DNA of 64,000 nt from Tepidiphilus margaritifer DSM 15129 (lineage in GTDB: Bacteria; Pseudomonadota; Gammaproteobacteria; Burkholderiales; Rhodocyclaceae): NCBI RefSeq assembly GCF_000425565.1, contig NZ_AUDR01000014.1, forward strand, positions 62,001-126,000, in the 5' to 3' direction. A program made the position numbers and the translations under genes. Under the pieces are notes generated by a model. The model made no database searches. It saw only the letters and a list, made by a program, of their open reading frames with translations, and was not told the DNA's origin. Below are positions 17,085 through 26,417 of the stretch, in pieces. Within the stretch, counting starts at the first letter, position 1, and every line of letters begins with the position of its first letter.

Positions 17085-18743
17085 ATGGAAAGCCTGCCGA
17101 ACCACCTCCGCCCTTGGCTATCGACCTCCCGGCTCTTGGCCTGGTTCGCCGGCATCGGGGCGCTCACCCTTGCCTTCCTCGTTTCCTTGCCGTTCATTCC
17201 GGTCGACGAGACGCGCTATGTGGGCGTTGCCTGGGAGATGTTCGCGCGCGGCGATTTTCTCGTCCCGCATTTGAACGGCGAGCCCTATCATCACAAACCA
17301 CCGCTCCTCTTCTGGATATTCCACCTGGGCTGGGCCCTGTTCGGGATCAACGATTGGTGGCCGCGCGTGGCAGGGGCCGCAATCTCGTTCGCAGGATTGC
17401 TGCTCACGGCACGGCTCGCCCGACGACTCTGGCCGGAAGAACCAATGCTCGCCCCCTTGGCCGGGACGATCCTGCTGGGAGCGGGACTTTGGGCCGCTTA
17501 CACCCCCGCTGTGATGTTCGACATGCTGCTCGCCACCTGCGTTCTGCTGGCCATGAACGGACTGTGGGATGCCGCTCGGGGCAAGCCGCGCGCCTGGCTA
17601 TGGGTAGTGGTCGGTATCGGCTCGGGGGCACTCGCCAAAGGACCGGTGATCCTGTTGCACGTGCTGCCCGCGGCGCTGCTGTGGCCGTGGTGGCGGCCTT
17701 TGGCACAGCCCTCGGGGCGTTGGTACCGGCGCCTGGTGTTTGCCGTCTTGGGAGGCGCGGCAATCGCGCTCGCTTGGGCTGTGCCGGCAGCGATCCGCGG
17801 CGGCCCCGAGTACGCGCACATGATTTTTTGGGGTCAGAGCGCGGGACGCATCGTCAAATCCTTCGCTCACCGCCGTGCCTGGTGGTGGTATTTTCCTCTC
17901 TTGCCGCTGCTCCTCTACCCCTGGCTGCTGTGGCCGAGTGCCTGGCGGGCGATCGCGCGGCTCGAGTGGCGCACCGATCCAGCACAGCGCTTTCTCCTGG
18001 CCTGGGCAGTGATCCCGTTCGTCGCGTTCTGTGCCATCAGCGGCAAACAAGCCCACTATCTTCTGCCGCTCTTCCCGGCCGTGTCGCTCCTGCTCGCGCG
18101 CACCCTCACGACGCGGGAGATACTTGCCACCCGTCTCGATCATTTTCCCCTGATCCTGCCGCTCCTTGCCGCGACGGCGCTCCTCTTCCTTCGTCTGCGG
18201 CCCCCGGTCCACCTTCCCCCTTTCATTACCGAAAGCGCCTGGTGGCCGATACCCGCGCTCGCCGCCGTAGCCTTTTTCGGCTGGCTGGCTCCTTGGCGCA
18301 CGCTGTCTTCGAGGGTATCGTCACTCGCGGGCTCCACTGTCCTATCGCTCGTAATCCTTGCTCTGGGGCTGGGGCGTGCGGCAGCCCCTTATTACGATGT
18401 ACGCCCCGTGAGCCGCTTCATCGCCCAGGCGCAGGCCGAGGGGCGTCCGGTGGCTTTCGTCGGTAAATACCACGACCAATTTCATTTCTATGGTCGCCTG
18501 ACGCAGCCGATCGAAGAAATTTCCTGGCGGGAGCTGCACGCCTGGGCCAAAGACCATCCCAATGGGCTGATCATCGATACCTTCGCCAAAACTCCACCTC
18601 CCGAGTTTGCGACCTCCGTTTTTCAGCAACCCTATCGTGGACAGATCCTGCTCGTCGCCGCCGCCTCCGACGTCATGGCGATTGCCGATAGCGCATCCCC
18701 CATCCCTCCAGCCAACGACGACGTCGACGACGCGTCGGAATGA
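17085..18743 (+). CDS. ArnT/PMT-type membrane glycosyltransferase
   Basis: 552-residue polytopic protein of the GT-C class that moves a sugar from undecaprenyl phosphate to lipid A or another envelope acceptor on the periplasmic side. The conserved first-loop acidic pair is D41-E42 in VDETRYVGVAW, and HHKPPLLFW is the second family motif; about 12 membrane segments follow, then a soluble C-terminal region. ArnT transfers aminoarabinose, FlmK-like relatives transfer other sugars; the arn sugar-synthesis genes are absent here, so the sugar is unknown. Shares ATGA with the next gene and diverges from a two-component system that probably regulates it. No Shine-Dalgarno is visible. Confidence 0.85.
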   Translation: MESLPNHLRPWLSTSRLLAWFAGIGALTLAFLVSLPFIPVDETRYVGVAWEMFARGDFLVPHLNGEPYHHKPPLLFWIFHLGWALFGINDWWPRVAGAAISFAGLLLTARLARRLWPEEPMLAPLAGTILLGAGLWAAYTPAVMFDMLLATCVLLAMNGLWDAARGKPRAWLWVVVGIGSGALAKGPVILLHVLPAALLWPWWRPLAQPSGRWYRRLVFAVLGGAAIALAWAVPAAIRGGPEYAHMIFWGQSAGRIVKSFAHRRAWWWYFPLLPLLLYPWLLWPSAWRAIARLEWRTDPAQRFLLAWAVIPFVAFCAISGKQAHYLLPLFPAVSLLLARTLTTREILATRLDHFPLILPLLAATALLFLRLRPPVHLPPFITESAWWPIPALAAVAFFGWLAPWRTLSSRVSSLAGSTVLSLVILALGLGRAAAPYYDVRPVSRFIAQAQAEGRPVAFVGKYHDQFHFYGRLTQPIEEISWRELHAWAKDHPNGLIIDTFAKTPPPEFATSVFQQPYRGQILLVAAASDVMAIADSASPIPPANDDVDDASE

Positions 18744-19486
18744 ACTTCATGGACCTCTCCATCGTCATCCCTGTATACAACGAACGCGACAACGTCGCCA
18801 CGCTTGCCGACGAAATCCAGGCAGCCCTTGGCGACAAGCTCGAGTTCGAGGTGATCTTCGTCGACGACGCGAGTACCGACGACACCTTTGCCGTGTTGCA
18901 AGACCTCTGCGTCCGGAAAGGGGCGAACTGGCGCGTCTTGCATCATGAGCGCAACGCGGGTCAGAGCGCGGCGTTGCTCACCGGCGCGCTCGCCGCACGG
19001 GGAGAATGGCTCGGGACGCTCGATGGCGACGGCCAGAACGACCCGGCCGACCTGTGGCGTTTCTGGATCCTGGTACAGCAGGAGCCAAACCCGCCGGGCA
19101 TGGTCATCGGCCATCGCATCGATCGCCACGACACGTGGGTTCGGCGGTTGTCCTCGCGCATCGCCAATGCGGTTCGCTCGGCGCTGCTGCACGATGGCGT
19201 GCCCGACAGTGGCTGTGGCGTAAAACTCATTCGGCGTGAACTCTTCCTGCGCCTACCCTACTTCGACCACATCCATCGTTTCCTGCCTGCCTTGGTGCGG
19301 CGCGAGGGTGCGCGCGTGGTCTCAGTGCCGGTGCATCATCGTCCCCGGCGGCACGGCACCTCGAAATACGGTATCGGCAACCGTCTGTGGGTCGGACTGG
19401 TCGATCTTCTCGGCGTATGGTGGCTCCTGCACCGACGTCATTTGCCCCATTTACCTCATTTTTCATGGAACGGAGAATCAAAATGA
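18740..19486 (+). CDS. DPM1-like family 2 glycosyltransferase
   Basis: 248 residues. The GT2 fold shows LSIVIPVYNERDN at the start, IFVDDASTDDTF, and the metal-binding LDGDGQNDP motif. The protein is close to dolichyl/polyprenyl-phosphate sugar transferases (DPM1, ArnC, FlmF), which charge undecaprenyl phosphate with a sugar on the cytoplasmic face. Unlike ArnC it lacks a clear pair of C-terminal membrane helices; the last residues contain only a short hydrophobic GLVDLLGVWWLL. It would supply the lipid-linked donor for the ArnT-like protein. ATGA overlaps occur at both ends, making a coupled three-gene unit. A start at 18749 (MDLSIV) is also possible. Confidence 0.87.
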   Translation: MNFMDLSIVIPVYNERDNVATLADEIQAALGDKLEFEVIFVDDASTDDTFAVLQDLCVRKGANWRVLHHERNAGQSAALLTGALAARGEWLGTLDGDGQNDPADLWRFWILVQQEPNPPGMVIGHRIDRHDTWVRRLSSRIANAVRSALLHDGVPDSGCGVKLIRRELFLRLPYFDHIHRFLPALVRREGARVVSVPVHHRPRRHGTSKYGIGNRLWVGLVDLLGVWWLLHRRHLPHLPHFSWNGESK

Positions 19487-19779
19487 ACCCCGACATCATT
19501 TGGCTCGGTATCGGCCTGCTCGGTCAGGCACTTTTCTCGATGCGTTTCCTCGTGCAGTGGCTCGCCAGCGAACGACGTCGCCGCAGCGTCGTGCCCGTCG
19601 CCTTCTGGTATTTCAGCCTCGCCGGAGGCTCGACCTTGCTCGCCTACGCGATCTATCGCGCCGACCCCGTCTTCATCATCGGTCAGCTCACGGGCCTTTT
19701 CATCTACGCCCGCAATCTGCATCTCATCTGGCGGGAACACAAGGCGCGCGTGACAGAAACCTCTCATGCCTCCTCGTGA
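19483..19779 (+). CDS. LAB_N (lipid A biosynthesis N-terminal-like) membrane protein
   Basis: 98 residues with three membrane segments (about 4-22, 38-57, 62-82) and the family features SMRFLVQWLASERRRRSVVP and GGSTLLAYAIYRADPVFIIGQ. LAB_N proteins resemble a domain found at the N-terminus of some LpxB proteins and commonly sit beside ArnT/DPM1-like genes, where they are thought to assist lipid-linked sugar transfer or flipping; the biochemical role is not established. GGAG stands eight bases before the ATG, which overlaps the previous stop (ATGA). The gene ends 10 bp before the end of the convergent chemoreceptor gene. Confidence 0.85.
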   Translation: MNPDIIWLGIGLLGQALFSMRFLVQWLASERRRRSVVPVAFWYFSLAGGSTLLAYAIYRADPVFIIGQLTGLFIYARNLHLIWREHKARVTETSHASS

Positions 19780-19789
19780 AGAAGATCCA

Positions 19790-21934
19790 TCAAGTTTGCA
19801 GGACGGCTGCCGTTGCTTCCAATTGCGCAGCCGCTTCCCCGATTCGCTGTACGTCCTCGGCAACTTCCTTGGTTTGCAATCCAACGTGCTCGCTTTGCTC
19901 CGCGATGCGTTGTACTTGCTGCGCCACCATCTCCATTGCCTGCTTCTGTTCCCGCATCGAAACTTCGATGGCACGGGCCGCATCAATGACTCGCAACGTC
20001 TCCGTCCTGATCGACTCGACAGAAACGCCCGCGGCATGAGCCTTTTCTGCTCCTTCTAGGACTTTTGCAATCCCTTCCTGCATTTCGGTGACTGAGGTTC
20101 GAGTCTCTACCTGTATTTTGTCTATCATCGAAGCAATTTCCACGGTAGACTTACCCGTACGTTCCGCGAGTTTACGCACCTCGTCAGCCACTACAGCAAA
20201 TCCTCTTCCTTGGTCCCCGGCTCGAGCCGCCTCGATGGCGGCATTGAGGGCAAGAAGATTCGTTTGGTCGGCGATATCGCGGATGGTTGCAACCACCGAA
20301 CCGACTTCTTTGACCAAATTACTGAGGCGATCAAGTTTTCTTCCAGCATCTTGGATCGATTTTCCAATCTCCGATATTTCATCCGCAGTCTGCTTTACCA
20401 CCTGAACCCCGACCTCTACCGCTCCCCTTGCTTTTTCAGCACTCTTTGCGGTTTCTTGGGTATTATCTTCGATATGAGCTATCGCCGTCGTGACTTCTTC
20501 TATTGCAGCGGCGATATCCTGCGTCGACTCCGCTTGCTCCCTGGAAGACGAGGCGATATCCATAGACTTTTGTTCGACTTCTCGCTGTATTCGGCGCAAT
20601 TCTGCGAGTTTTTCGCCGAGAGTAAATTTCAGCGTATACACCAGATCAAACAGCCTATTCCTCATGATGAGGAGTCGTTCCAGGATACGCCCCAATTCGT
20701 TCTTGTCGGACGTCGTGGCGAAATATGACAAATTTCCAGAGGAGATTTGACGAGTAAATTCCTCAATACAGGTGATCCCTTTGCGGATTCTAAGGGACAA
20801 AACGATCGTAGTCGAAACTAGAGCGACAAAGATAGAAAACGTAATCGTTACATATCGAATAATGATATCATGAAGTTCTTTATCTATGTCATCGATATAA
20901 AAACCGCTTCCAATTACCCAATCCCATTCTGGAACTCGCTTACCAAAAGCCAGTTTCGGAAAAAACTGTTCAGTCGCCCCTCCACCAGGCAAGGGTTTCT
21001 TCCATTGATAGAAAACGAAACCTTGTCCAGAACGCCGGGCAACTTCACTTAATGCCGAGAGAAAATTTTTCTTCTGTGAAAATTTTTCTATTCTATCCCC
21101 TTCGATGACAAATTCAGCTACATCGAATTGTGGTCCCACCGACTCTTTTCCATTCAACTGAGGCGCAGCAGGATTTACAATGGTTACAGGAACACCATTT
21201 TTTTCTTCATGCACCCAGAAATAATTGTTGCTCTGATAACGAAGAACGGACAGAATCCTGAGTGCTTCCTTCTTGGCTTCTTCCTCGTTCAATTCTCCAC
21301 GTTTCTCTCTTTCCACGGCATAGTTAACGGCAGACCATGCCGTATCCACGACATGATTGAGCGTTTGCTTTTTTTCCTCGAAGAGAATTTCCTTCGTGTG
21401 AGCATAGGAAAATTTCGCAAGACCGATGATTGCCACTATCGACAATAAGATGCTGAATAATAAAATCTGCGCGATAGAGACACGGCGCCATATCCTAAGA
21501 AAAACGTTGCGACGCGGAAGCCCGTCTTCGAATTTTATTTTACTGCCTGAACGCAGGCGCGCATACCAGTTTTCTGCCTCAGATATTTCATTTTTCGAAG
21601 CCGGAACTGCAATCCCGATGTAGCCGCCGCCGGGTGCAGGACTAATGCAGGACTTTACCCAAAAATCAGCGCCAGATCTTCCCCGATTTCTGATGATTCC
21701 GACCCAGGGTCTTCCTTGGCTTATCGTCGCCCACATATCCCGAAATACTTCGGATGGCATATCCGGATGCCGGATGATGTTATGGGGACTACCGATGAGC
21801 TCGTCGAGACTAAAACCTGATACCGCAGTGAAGGCCTTGTTGCAATAAGTTATCCGACCATGGTCATCGGTATGGGTAATGAAAACATCTTCGACATTCG
21901 TCAACTGGTGCGCCTTGGCATTGTTTCCTTCCAT
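19790..21934 (-). CDS. PAS-Cache methyl-accepting chemotaxis protein (first of two)
   Basis: 714-residue receptor. An N-terminal cytoplasmic PAS domain of the Aer type (about 10-115; [26 protein letters not shown]) is followed by a membrane segment (155-178), a periplasmic single-Cache domain (about 180-358; [25 protein letters not shown]), a second segment (360-382), a HAMP-like stretch and a signalling domain with the conserved hairpin at about 551-583 ([20 protein letters not shown]). No CheR/CheB-tethering pentapeptide is at the C-terminus. Very strong Shine-Dalgarno (GGGAGGAGG). It is a paralogue of the next receptor and is clearly AT-richer than the window (19 G+C in 20821-20880), hinting at transfer or relaxed codon use. 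Aer-like PAS suggests redox or oxygen sensing. Confidence 0.93.
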   Translation of the reverse strand: MEGNNAKAHQLTNVEDVFITHTDDHGRITYCNKAFTAVSGFSLDELIGSPHNIIRHPDMPSEVFRDMWATISQGRPWVGIIRNRGRSGADFWVKSCISPAPGGGYIGIAVPASKNEISEAENWYARLRSGSKIKFEDGLPRRNVFLRIWRRVSIAQILLFSILLSIVAIIGLAKFSYAHTKEILFEEKKQTLNHVVDTAWSAVNYAVEREKRGELNEEEAKKEALRILSVLRYQSNNYFWVHEEKNGVPVTIVNPAAPQLNGKESVGPQFDVAEFVIEGDRIEKFSQKKNFLSALSEVARRSGQGFVFYQWKKPLPGGGATEQFFPKLAFGKRVPEWDWVIGSGFYIDDIDKELHDIIIRYVTITFSIFVALVSTTIVLSLRIRKGITCIEEFTRQISSGNLSYFATTSDKNELGRILERLLIMRNRLFDLVYTLKFTLGEKLAELRRIQREVEQKSMDIASSSREQAESTQDIAAAIEEVTTAIAHIEDNTQETAKSAEKARGAVEVGVQVVKQTADEISEIGKSIQDAGRKLDRLSNLVKEVGSVVATIRDIADQTNLLALNAAIEAARAGDQGRGFAVVADEVRKLAERTGKSTVEIASMIDKIQVETRTSVTEMQEGIAKVLEGAEKAHAAGVSVESIRTETLRVIDAARAIEVSMREQKQAMEMVAQQVQRIAEQSEHVGLQTKEVAEDVQRIGEAAAQLEATAAVLQT

Positions 21935-21964
21935 TTTCCTCCTCCCTTTGATTTAAATTCCGTC

Positions 21965-22021
21965 CCTTCGGCACTATCGATTATTTATTATGCTTTATCG
22001 ATAATGAATGATTACCGAAGG
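21965..22021. repeat. Interrupted inverted repeat between the two chemoreceptor genes
   Basis: Outer arms CCTTCGG (21965-21971) and CCGAAGG (22015-22021) enclose two copies of the self-complementary ATCGAT (21976-21981 and 21997-22002). The 101-bp spacer is AT-rich. It could form a long hairpin in the 5' leader of the downstream receptor or be paired protein sites. No T-run suited to a terminator is seen. Confidence 0.35.
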
Positions 22022-22035
22022 CACGGCCAAACTTT

Positions 22036-24174
22036 TTATGTTTGAAGCAATGCTGCCGTATCCTCCAGTTTTTCTGCTGCCTCACCAATGAAGCGGACAT
22101 GATGTGCGACATCTTGGGTTTGCATCTCTACCTGTTCGCTATGCTCGGCGATGCGCTGCACTTGTTGCGCCACCATCTCCATCGCCTGCTTCTGCTCGAG
22201 CATCGAAGCTTCAATGGCACGGGCAGCTTCGATCACTTTTTTCGTCTCTTCCTTGATCGCTTCGACGGAATCACCTGCGAGCCTGGCTTTCTGCGCACCT
22301 TCGATGACCTGAGACACTCCTCGTTGCATTTCCTCTACCGAAACATGGGTCTCATTTTGAACCCGATCAATCAGCGAGGCAATCTCTATAGTGGAATTTG
22401 CCGTACGCTCGGCAAGTTTTCTCACCTCATCGGCAACAACCGCAAATCCTCTTCCCTGCTCCCCTGCCCTGGCCGCTTCGATGGCGGCATTGAGAGCGAG
22501 GAGATTCGTCTGATCCGCGATTTCGCGAATCGTGTTCACTACCGCTCCGACCTCGGCAACCAGGCTCCCCAAGCGACCGAGATTGTCCCCTGCCTCTCTT
22601 ACCCGCTGCCCGATGCAACCGATCTCCTCCGCAGTTTCTTTCACCACTTTTACACCATTTTCTACAGCGTTCTGCGCCCTTTCAGCGCAGGACACCGTTT
22701 CTTTGGTGCTTTCACCGATCTGCGACACCGCCGTCGTCACCTCCTCGACCGCCGCCGCGATTCCTTGAGTCGATTCGCTTTGTTCACGGCAAGACGAGGC
22801 GATTCCTCTTGTCTTATCCTCGACTTCACTCTGGACTCGGCGAAGCTCGGCGAGTTGCTTTTTCAGCGTGTGCTTCAAAGTATAAACCAATTCGAATAGC
22901 CTATTACGCATCAGCTGAAGTTGATCCATGATGAGGCCGAGTTCATTTCGTTCTCGAGAGCTGAGCACGACGGTCAAATCGCCATCGGCCACGGCTTTAG
23001 TAACCGTGCCGATCTGGCGTATCCCGCCGCGGATGCGCATGATGAGCACAAAGCTCCCCATCAGCAGGAGTAAAATGACGATGGAGGAAAAATAGACATA
23101 CTTCTCCAAGATCGCCCTTTGAGCCGCTTCGATGTCATCGATGTAAAAACCGCTGCCGATCACCCAGTTCCATTCCCCTAATAACCGCCCATAGGAGAGC
23201 TTGGGATAGGTCTGGCTGGTTACCCCTCCCCCAGCAAGGGAGCGTGGCCAGCGATAATGGATGAACCCGGACCCGGCCTCCTGGCAGATGCGGCTCAAGG
23301 CGGACATAAAATTCATCGGTGGATCGAAGCGAATTTCCCGCCTCTGGACGAGGGCGTAGTCGGCCACCTCATACTTTGGACCAACCATTTCTTTGCCATT
23401 GAGCTCTGGTGCCACCGGATGAAGAATCATGACTGGTACACCGCCACGATCTTCATGTACCCAGAAGTAATTGTCACCCTGGTAACGAAGGGTGGCGATC
23501 ACAGCCAAAGCAGCTTTTTGCGCTTCCTCGAGCGGCATCTCGCCGCGATGAGCTTTCTCGGCAAAAGCCGCAGCAGCCGTATAAGCGGAATCAACGAGAT
23601 GGGTCAGTGTTTGCTGTTTTTCCTCTAGCAACACTTCACGTGTATGACGAACGGCAAAAGTCGTCATTGCCCCTACGGCAGCAGCCGTGACCAATAGACT
23701 CAAAATAAGCAATTGGGCAATGGATAAATGATGCCATAATCTCAAAAGGAGATTGGAACGTGGCAACCCCCCAGAGAGTTTAATTCTCCTTCCCCCCATC
23801 ATCTTGGTATATAGGCGTGCCGCTTCCTCTTTCTCTTGAGGCCGAGGTTCCACCTGTACGCTCATGTACCCGCCGCCAGGTTTCGGCGTGATCGTCGCCT
23901 TTGCCCAGTACTCCTCACCGTTCTTTTTTCGGTTTTTGAAGATCCCCGTCCAAGGCCGATCGGCGCGGATGGTTTCCCATAGATCACGGAAAACCTCACG
24001 GGGCATGTCGGGATGTCGGATGATACTGTGCGGTTTACCTAGCAATTCTTCAGGGGTGAAACCGTAGATGTCGCAAAAATCTTCGTTGAATTGAGTGATT
24101 CGGCCGGTCTCATCGGTGTGTGTGATGACGGCACGGCCGGAATTCGAGGAAATATGAACATCGTTGCGATTCAT
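22036..24174 (-). CDS. PAS-Cache methyl-accepting chemotaxis protein (second of two)
   Basis: 712-residue receptor with the same architecture as its neighbour: Aer-like PAS (about 15-115; [20 protein letters not shown]), first membrane segment near 150-175, single-Cache domain ([27 protein letters not shown]), second segment near 358-380 and MCP signalling domain with hairpin [20 protein letters not shown]. The two proteins are similar along their full length, including the PAS, so they arose by tandem duplication. The Cache domains differ more than the hairpin, which suggests different ligands. No tethering pentapeptide. It is the upstream member of the pair on the minus strand and follows the GGDEF-EAL gene by 95 bp of AT-rich DNA. 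Confidence 0.93.
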   Translation of the reverse strand: MNRNDVHISSNSGRAVITHTDETGRITQFNEDFCDIYGFTPEELLGKPHSIIRHPDMPREVFRDLWETIRADRPWTGIFKNRKKNGEEYWAKATITPKPGGGYMSVQVEPRPQEKEEAARLYTKMMGGRRIKLSGGLPRSNLLLRLWHHLSIAQLLILSLLVTAAAVGAMTTFAVRHTREVLLEEKQQTLTHLVDSAYTAAAAFAEKAHRGEMPLEEAQKAALAVIATLRYQGDNYFWVHEDRGGVPVMILHPVAPELNGKEMVGPKYEVADYALVQRREIRFDPPMNFMSALSRICQEAGSGFIHYRWPRSLAGGGVTSQTYPKLSYGRLLGEWNWVIGSGFYIDDIEAAQRAILEKYVYFSSIVILLLLMGSFVLIMRIRGGIRQIGTVTKAVADGDLTVVLSSRERNELGLIMDQLQLMRNRLFELVYTLKHTLKKQLAELRRVQSEVEDKTRGIASSCREQSESTQGIAAAVEEVTTAVSQIGESTKETVSCAERAQNAVENGVKVVKETAEEIGCIGQRVREAGDNLGRLGSLVAEVGAVVNTIREIADQTNLLALNAAIEAARAGEQGRGFAVVADEVRKLAERTANSTIEIASLIDRVQNETHVSVEEMQRGVSQVIEGAQKARLAGDSVEAIKEETKKVIEAARAIEASMLEQKQAMEMVAQQVQRIAEHSEQVEMQTQDVAHHVRFIGEAAEKLEDTAALLQT

Positions 24175-24227
24175 GACGCTTCGACTCAGTGGAAGAAGAT
24201 CATTTTATTCTAGTTTGCTTTCGCTAT

Positions 24228-24241
24228 TTTTGATATCAAAA
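24228..24241. repeat. 14-bp perfect palindrome TTTTGATATCAAAA
   Basis: Perfect inverted repeat in the 95-bp AT-rich spacer upstream of the second chemoreceptor, ending 54 bp before its ATG. Possible operator; in AT-rich DNA such repeats can arise by chance. Confidence 0.3.
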
Positions 24242-24269
24242 CTTATTATTCATAAATATTTTATTTCTA

Positions 24270-26417
24270 TTAACTAACCAAAGTCGGCCTTGGCAGACCA
24301 ATGTAATACCCTTGCGCATGGGTCACTCCCAGTTCGCGCACCCGCTCCAGAAGTTCCTGGCTCTCGACGAATTCGGCCACCGTCTGGATGCCGAGATCGT
24401 GGCACAGGCGGGCGAGGTTGCGCACCAGCGCTTCGTCGGTCTTCGAGTGCTCGATACCGCGGATGAAGGCGCCATCGATCTTGACGAAGTCGAATTCCAG
24501 TTCGCGCAGGTAGTGGAAGGAGTTGTAGCCACTGCCGAAATCATCCAGCGCAAAGCGAAACCCTTTCTTGCGTAACGTGGAGAGGAAACGGCGGATCTTC
24601 TCCATGTCGGAGATGGCATCGCGCTCCAGCAGCTCGAAGACGATGCGATGAGGGTCGATCTCCCACTGATAACAAAGGCGGGAGGCAAAGGCCAGTACGT
24701 TGCGGTTCTGGATCTCCTGCACCGAGAGATTGAGAAAGAGCAGCGGGGCCGAATCGTTTGCCGTCGGCGGCAAACGGCGCAGGGCATCGAGCGCGGCGGC
24801 AATCATGCGACGATCGAGCTCCCGGCCCATGCCGTACTTTTCGATGGCGTCGATGAAGCGGGCGGCGGAGACGATCTCGCCATCGTCGGCGATCAGCCGC
24901 GCGAGCACCTCGTAGGCGACGACCCGGCCACTTCCCGTTTCGATGATGGGCTGGAAATAGGGGACGATGCGCCCCTTGCGTAAAGCGGCACGCACGACCT
25001 CCGCTTCCTGGCGACGGTGCTGGGCGATGCGCTGCACTTCCTCGCCGCGGTCGATGTCGCTGTAGTGAAAGACGCCGTCCTTGCCCCGTTTCTTCGCTTC
25101 ATAGGCGGCGAAGTCGAGCCGGGTCATCAGATCGTTTTGATTGGCTCCGTCGGCGGGATAGGTGACGATGCCAATGGAGGCCGTGAGATGGAATTCAAGC
25201 TGGGAAGCGTGGACGGGATGCTCGCGCAGACGGTCACGGATGGTACGGGCAAGGCGTTTGGCTTCTTCTTTGCCCGTCTCCGGCAAGAGGATGACGAACT
25301 CATCCCCGCCGATACGGCAGATGAGATCGCCCGGCCGCACACAGGTCTTGAGGTGACTTGCGACCTGACACAAGGCTTCGTCGCCCACGGGATGGCCGAA
25401 GGTGTCGTTGACGTCCTTGAAATCGTCGAGATCGACCATCAGCAGAGAGAATTCGTGCTGGTGGCGCTCGCTGCGCGTGATCTCGTACTGCAGCATGGAG
25501 AGAAAATGCCGCCGGTTGTAGAGGTTGGTGAGGGGGTCGTGCAGCGAATAGTATTCGAGCTCGGCGAGCGACTGCCCCAACGCGCGGCTGGAGCCGACCA
25601 CGATGACGACGATCGCCAGAAGCGAGCGGATCACCGCCTCTTCCTGCGGCGAGAGCTTCTCATGCACGCCGAAGGCCGCCCCGAGGATGCCGGCGAGCTT
25701 GGTGTGCCGCTCCGGCACCCGCTCGGTGATCAACATCATCGATTCGACCGGCTTCGCCTCGGCGGGTTGGGTCGTGAGGAAATGCTCTTCGATGTCAAAC
25801 GCCGCATCGGGAGGCTGACCCAGGGAAGCGAGGACGTGCTGCGAGACGCGATGCAAGAGCTGCTCTCGCACGGTCGATTCCTGCGCCGAAGGATGGAAGA
25901 CCTTGAGCGTCAGGCCGTGCTTCTCGGCGAAAGCGACGAAAAACGCATCGAACGGAAAGATCTGGTAGAAATCAGTGAGGATCTCCTTGAGAAACTCCAT
26001 CCACTGTGAAATGCGCTCATAGGAAAAGATGATGCGTTCGAGCACTGCGCGCTGCCGGTCGATGAGATTCTTCTCCACCAAGGTCTGCATCAATTCAGCA
26101 CTGCTCTTCTCAAAGTGATGCAACAAAGAAGTGATCGCCGCCGTCTGTGCATGCCCATCCTTGTCGAGGAGCTCATGCAGTAGGTCGACCATGCGATCGA
26201 GCCGGGCAAGCTGGGAGCTGAGGGATTCCGTCTCGGGTGAAGCATTCTCAGGCAAGCGTTCGAGCGTTACCCCCAAACGGCGGTGGGCCCGTTCAAGCGC
26301 AGCCGCCATGGCAGAAAAACCAAGACGGAAACGGGTCTCGTGCTCAAGAAGATTGGTGATCGCCCGCAGGCTTTCGCGCCGCAGGCGCAGGAGATCAGGG
26401 GGGATGAAGCGGTTCAT
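24270..26417 (-). CDS. GGDEF-EAL cyclic-di-GMP turnover protein
   Basis: 715 residues, no membrane segments. A helical N-terminal region (1-150) and a GAF-like middle part (about 150-280) precede GGDEF (about 290-450) and EAL (about 480-705). The cyclase site is intact (G370-G-D-E-F374) and has an RxxD product-inhibition site (361-364). The phosphodiesterase signature is EVL (503-505) rather than EAL; FELLER, LDDFGSG (624-630), VKIDG, AEFVE and AQGY motifs are otherwise kept, so hydrolytic activity is likely possible. The ATG at 26417 overlaps the stop of the ODP-like gene as ATGA; a longer frame to 26477 is not needed. Translational coupling suggests the di-iron protein is its sensor partner. 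Confidence 0.92.
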   Translation of the reverse strand: MNRFIPPDLLRLRRESLRAITNLLEHETRFRLGFSAMAAALERAHRRLGVTLERLPENASPETESLSSQLARLDRMVDLLHELLDKDGHAQTAAITSLLHHFEKSSAELMQTLVEKNLIDRQRAVLERIIFSYERISQWMEFLKEILTDFYQIFPFDAFFVAFAEKHGLTLKVFHPSAQESTVREQLLHRVSQHVLASLGQPPDAAFDIEEHFLTTQPAEAKPVESMMLITERVPERHTKLAGILGAAFGVHEKLSPQEEAVIRSLLAIVVIVVGSSRALGQSLAELEYYSLHDPLTNLYNRRHFLSMLQYEITRSERHQHEFSLLMVDLDDFKDVNDTFGHPVGDEALCQVASHLKTCVRPGDLICRIGGDEFVILLPETGKEEAKRLARTIRDRLREHPVHASQLEFHLTASIGIVTYPADGANQNDLMTRLDFAAYEAKKRGKDGVFHYSDIDRGEEVQRIAQHRRQEAEVVRAALRKGRIVPYFQPIIETGSGRVVAYEVLARLIADDGEIVSAARFIDAIEKYGMGRELDRRMIAAALDALRRLPPTANDSAPLLFLNLSVQEIQNRNVLAFASRLCYQWEIDPHRIVFELLERDAISDMEKIRRFLSTLRKKGFRFALDDFGSGYNSFHYLRELEFDFVKIDGAFIRGIEHSKTDEALVRNLARLCHDLGIQTVAEFVESQELLERVRELGVTHAQGYYIGLPRPTLVS

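Noticed and set aside
22011-22040. Possible sigma-28 (flagellar) promoter for the first chemoreceptor, AAAAGTTT on the minus strand
   Set aside because: The -10 half at the proper distance matches GCCGATAA in only about three of eight positions.
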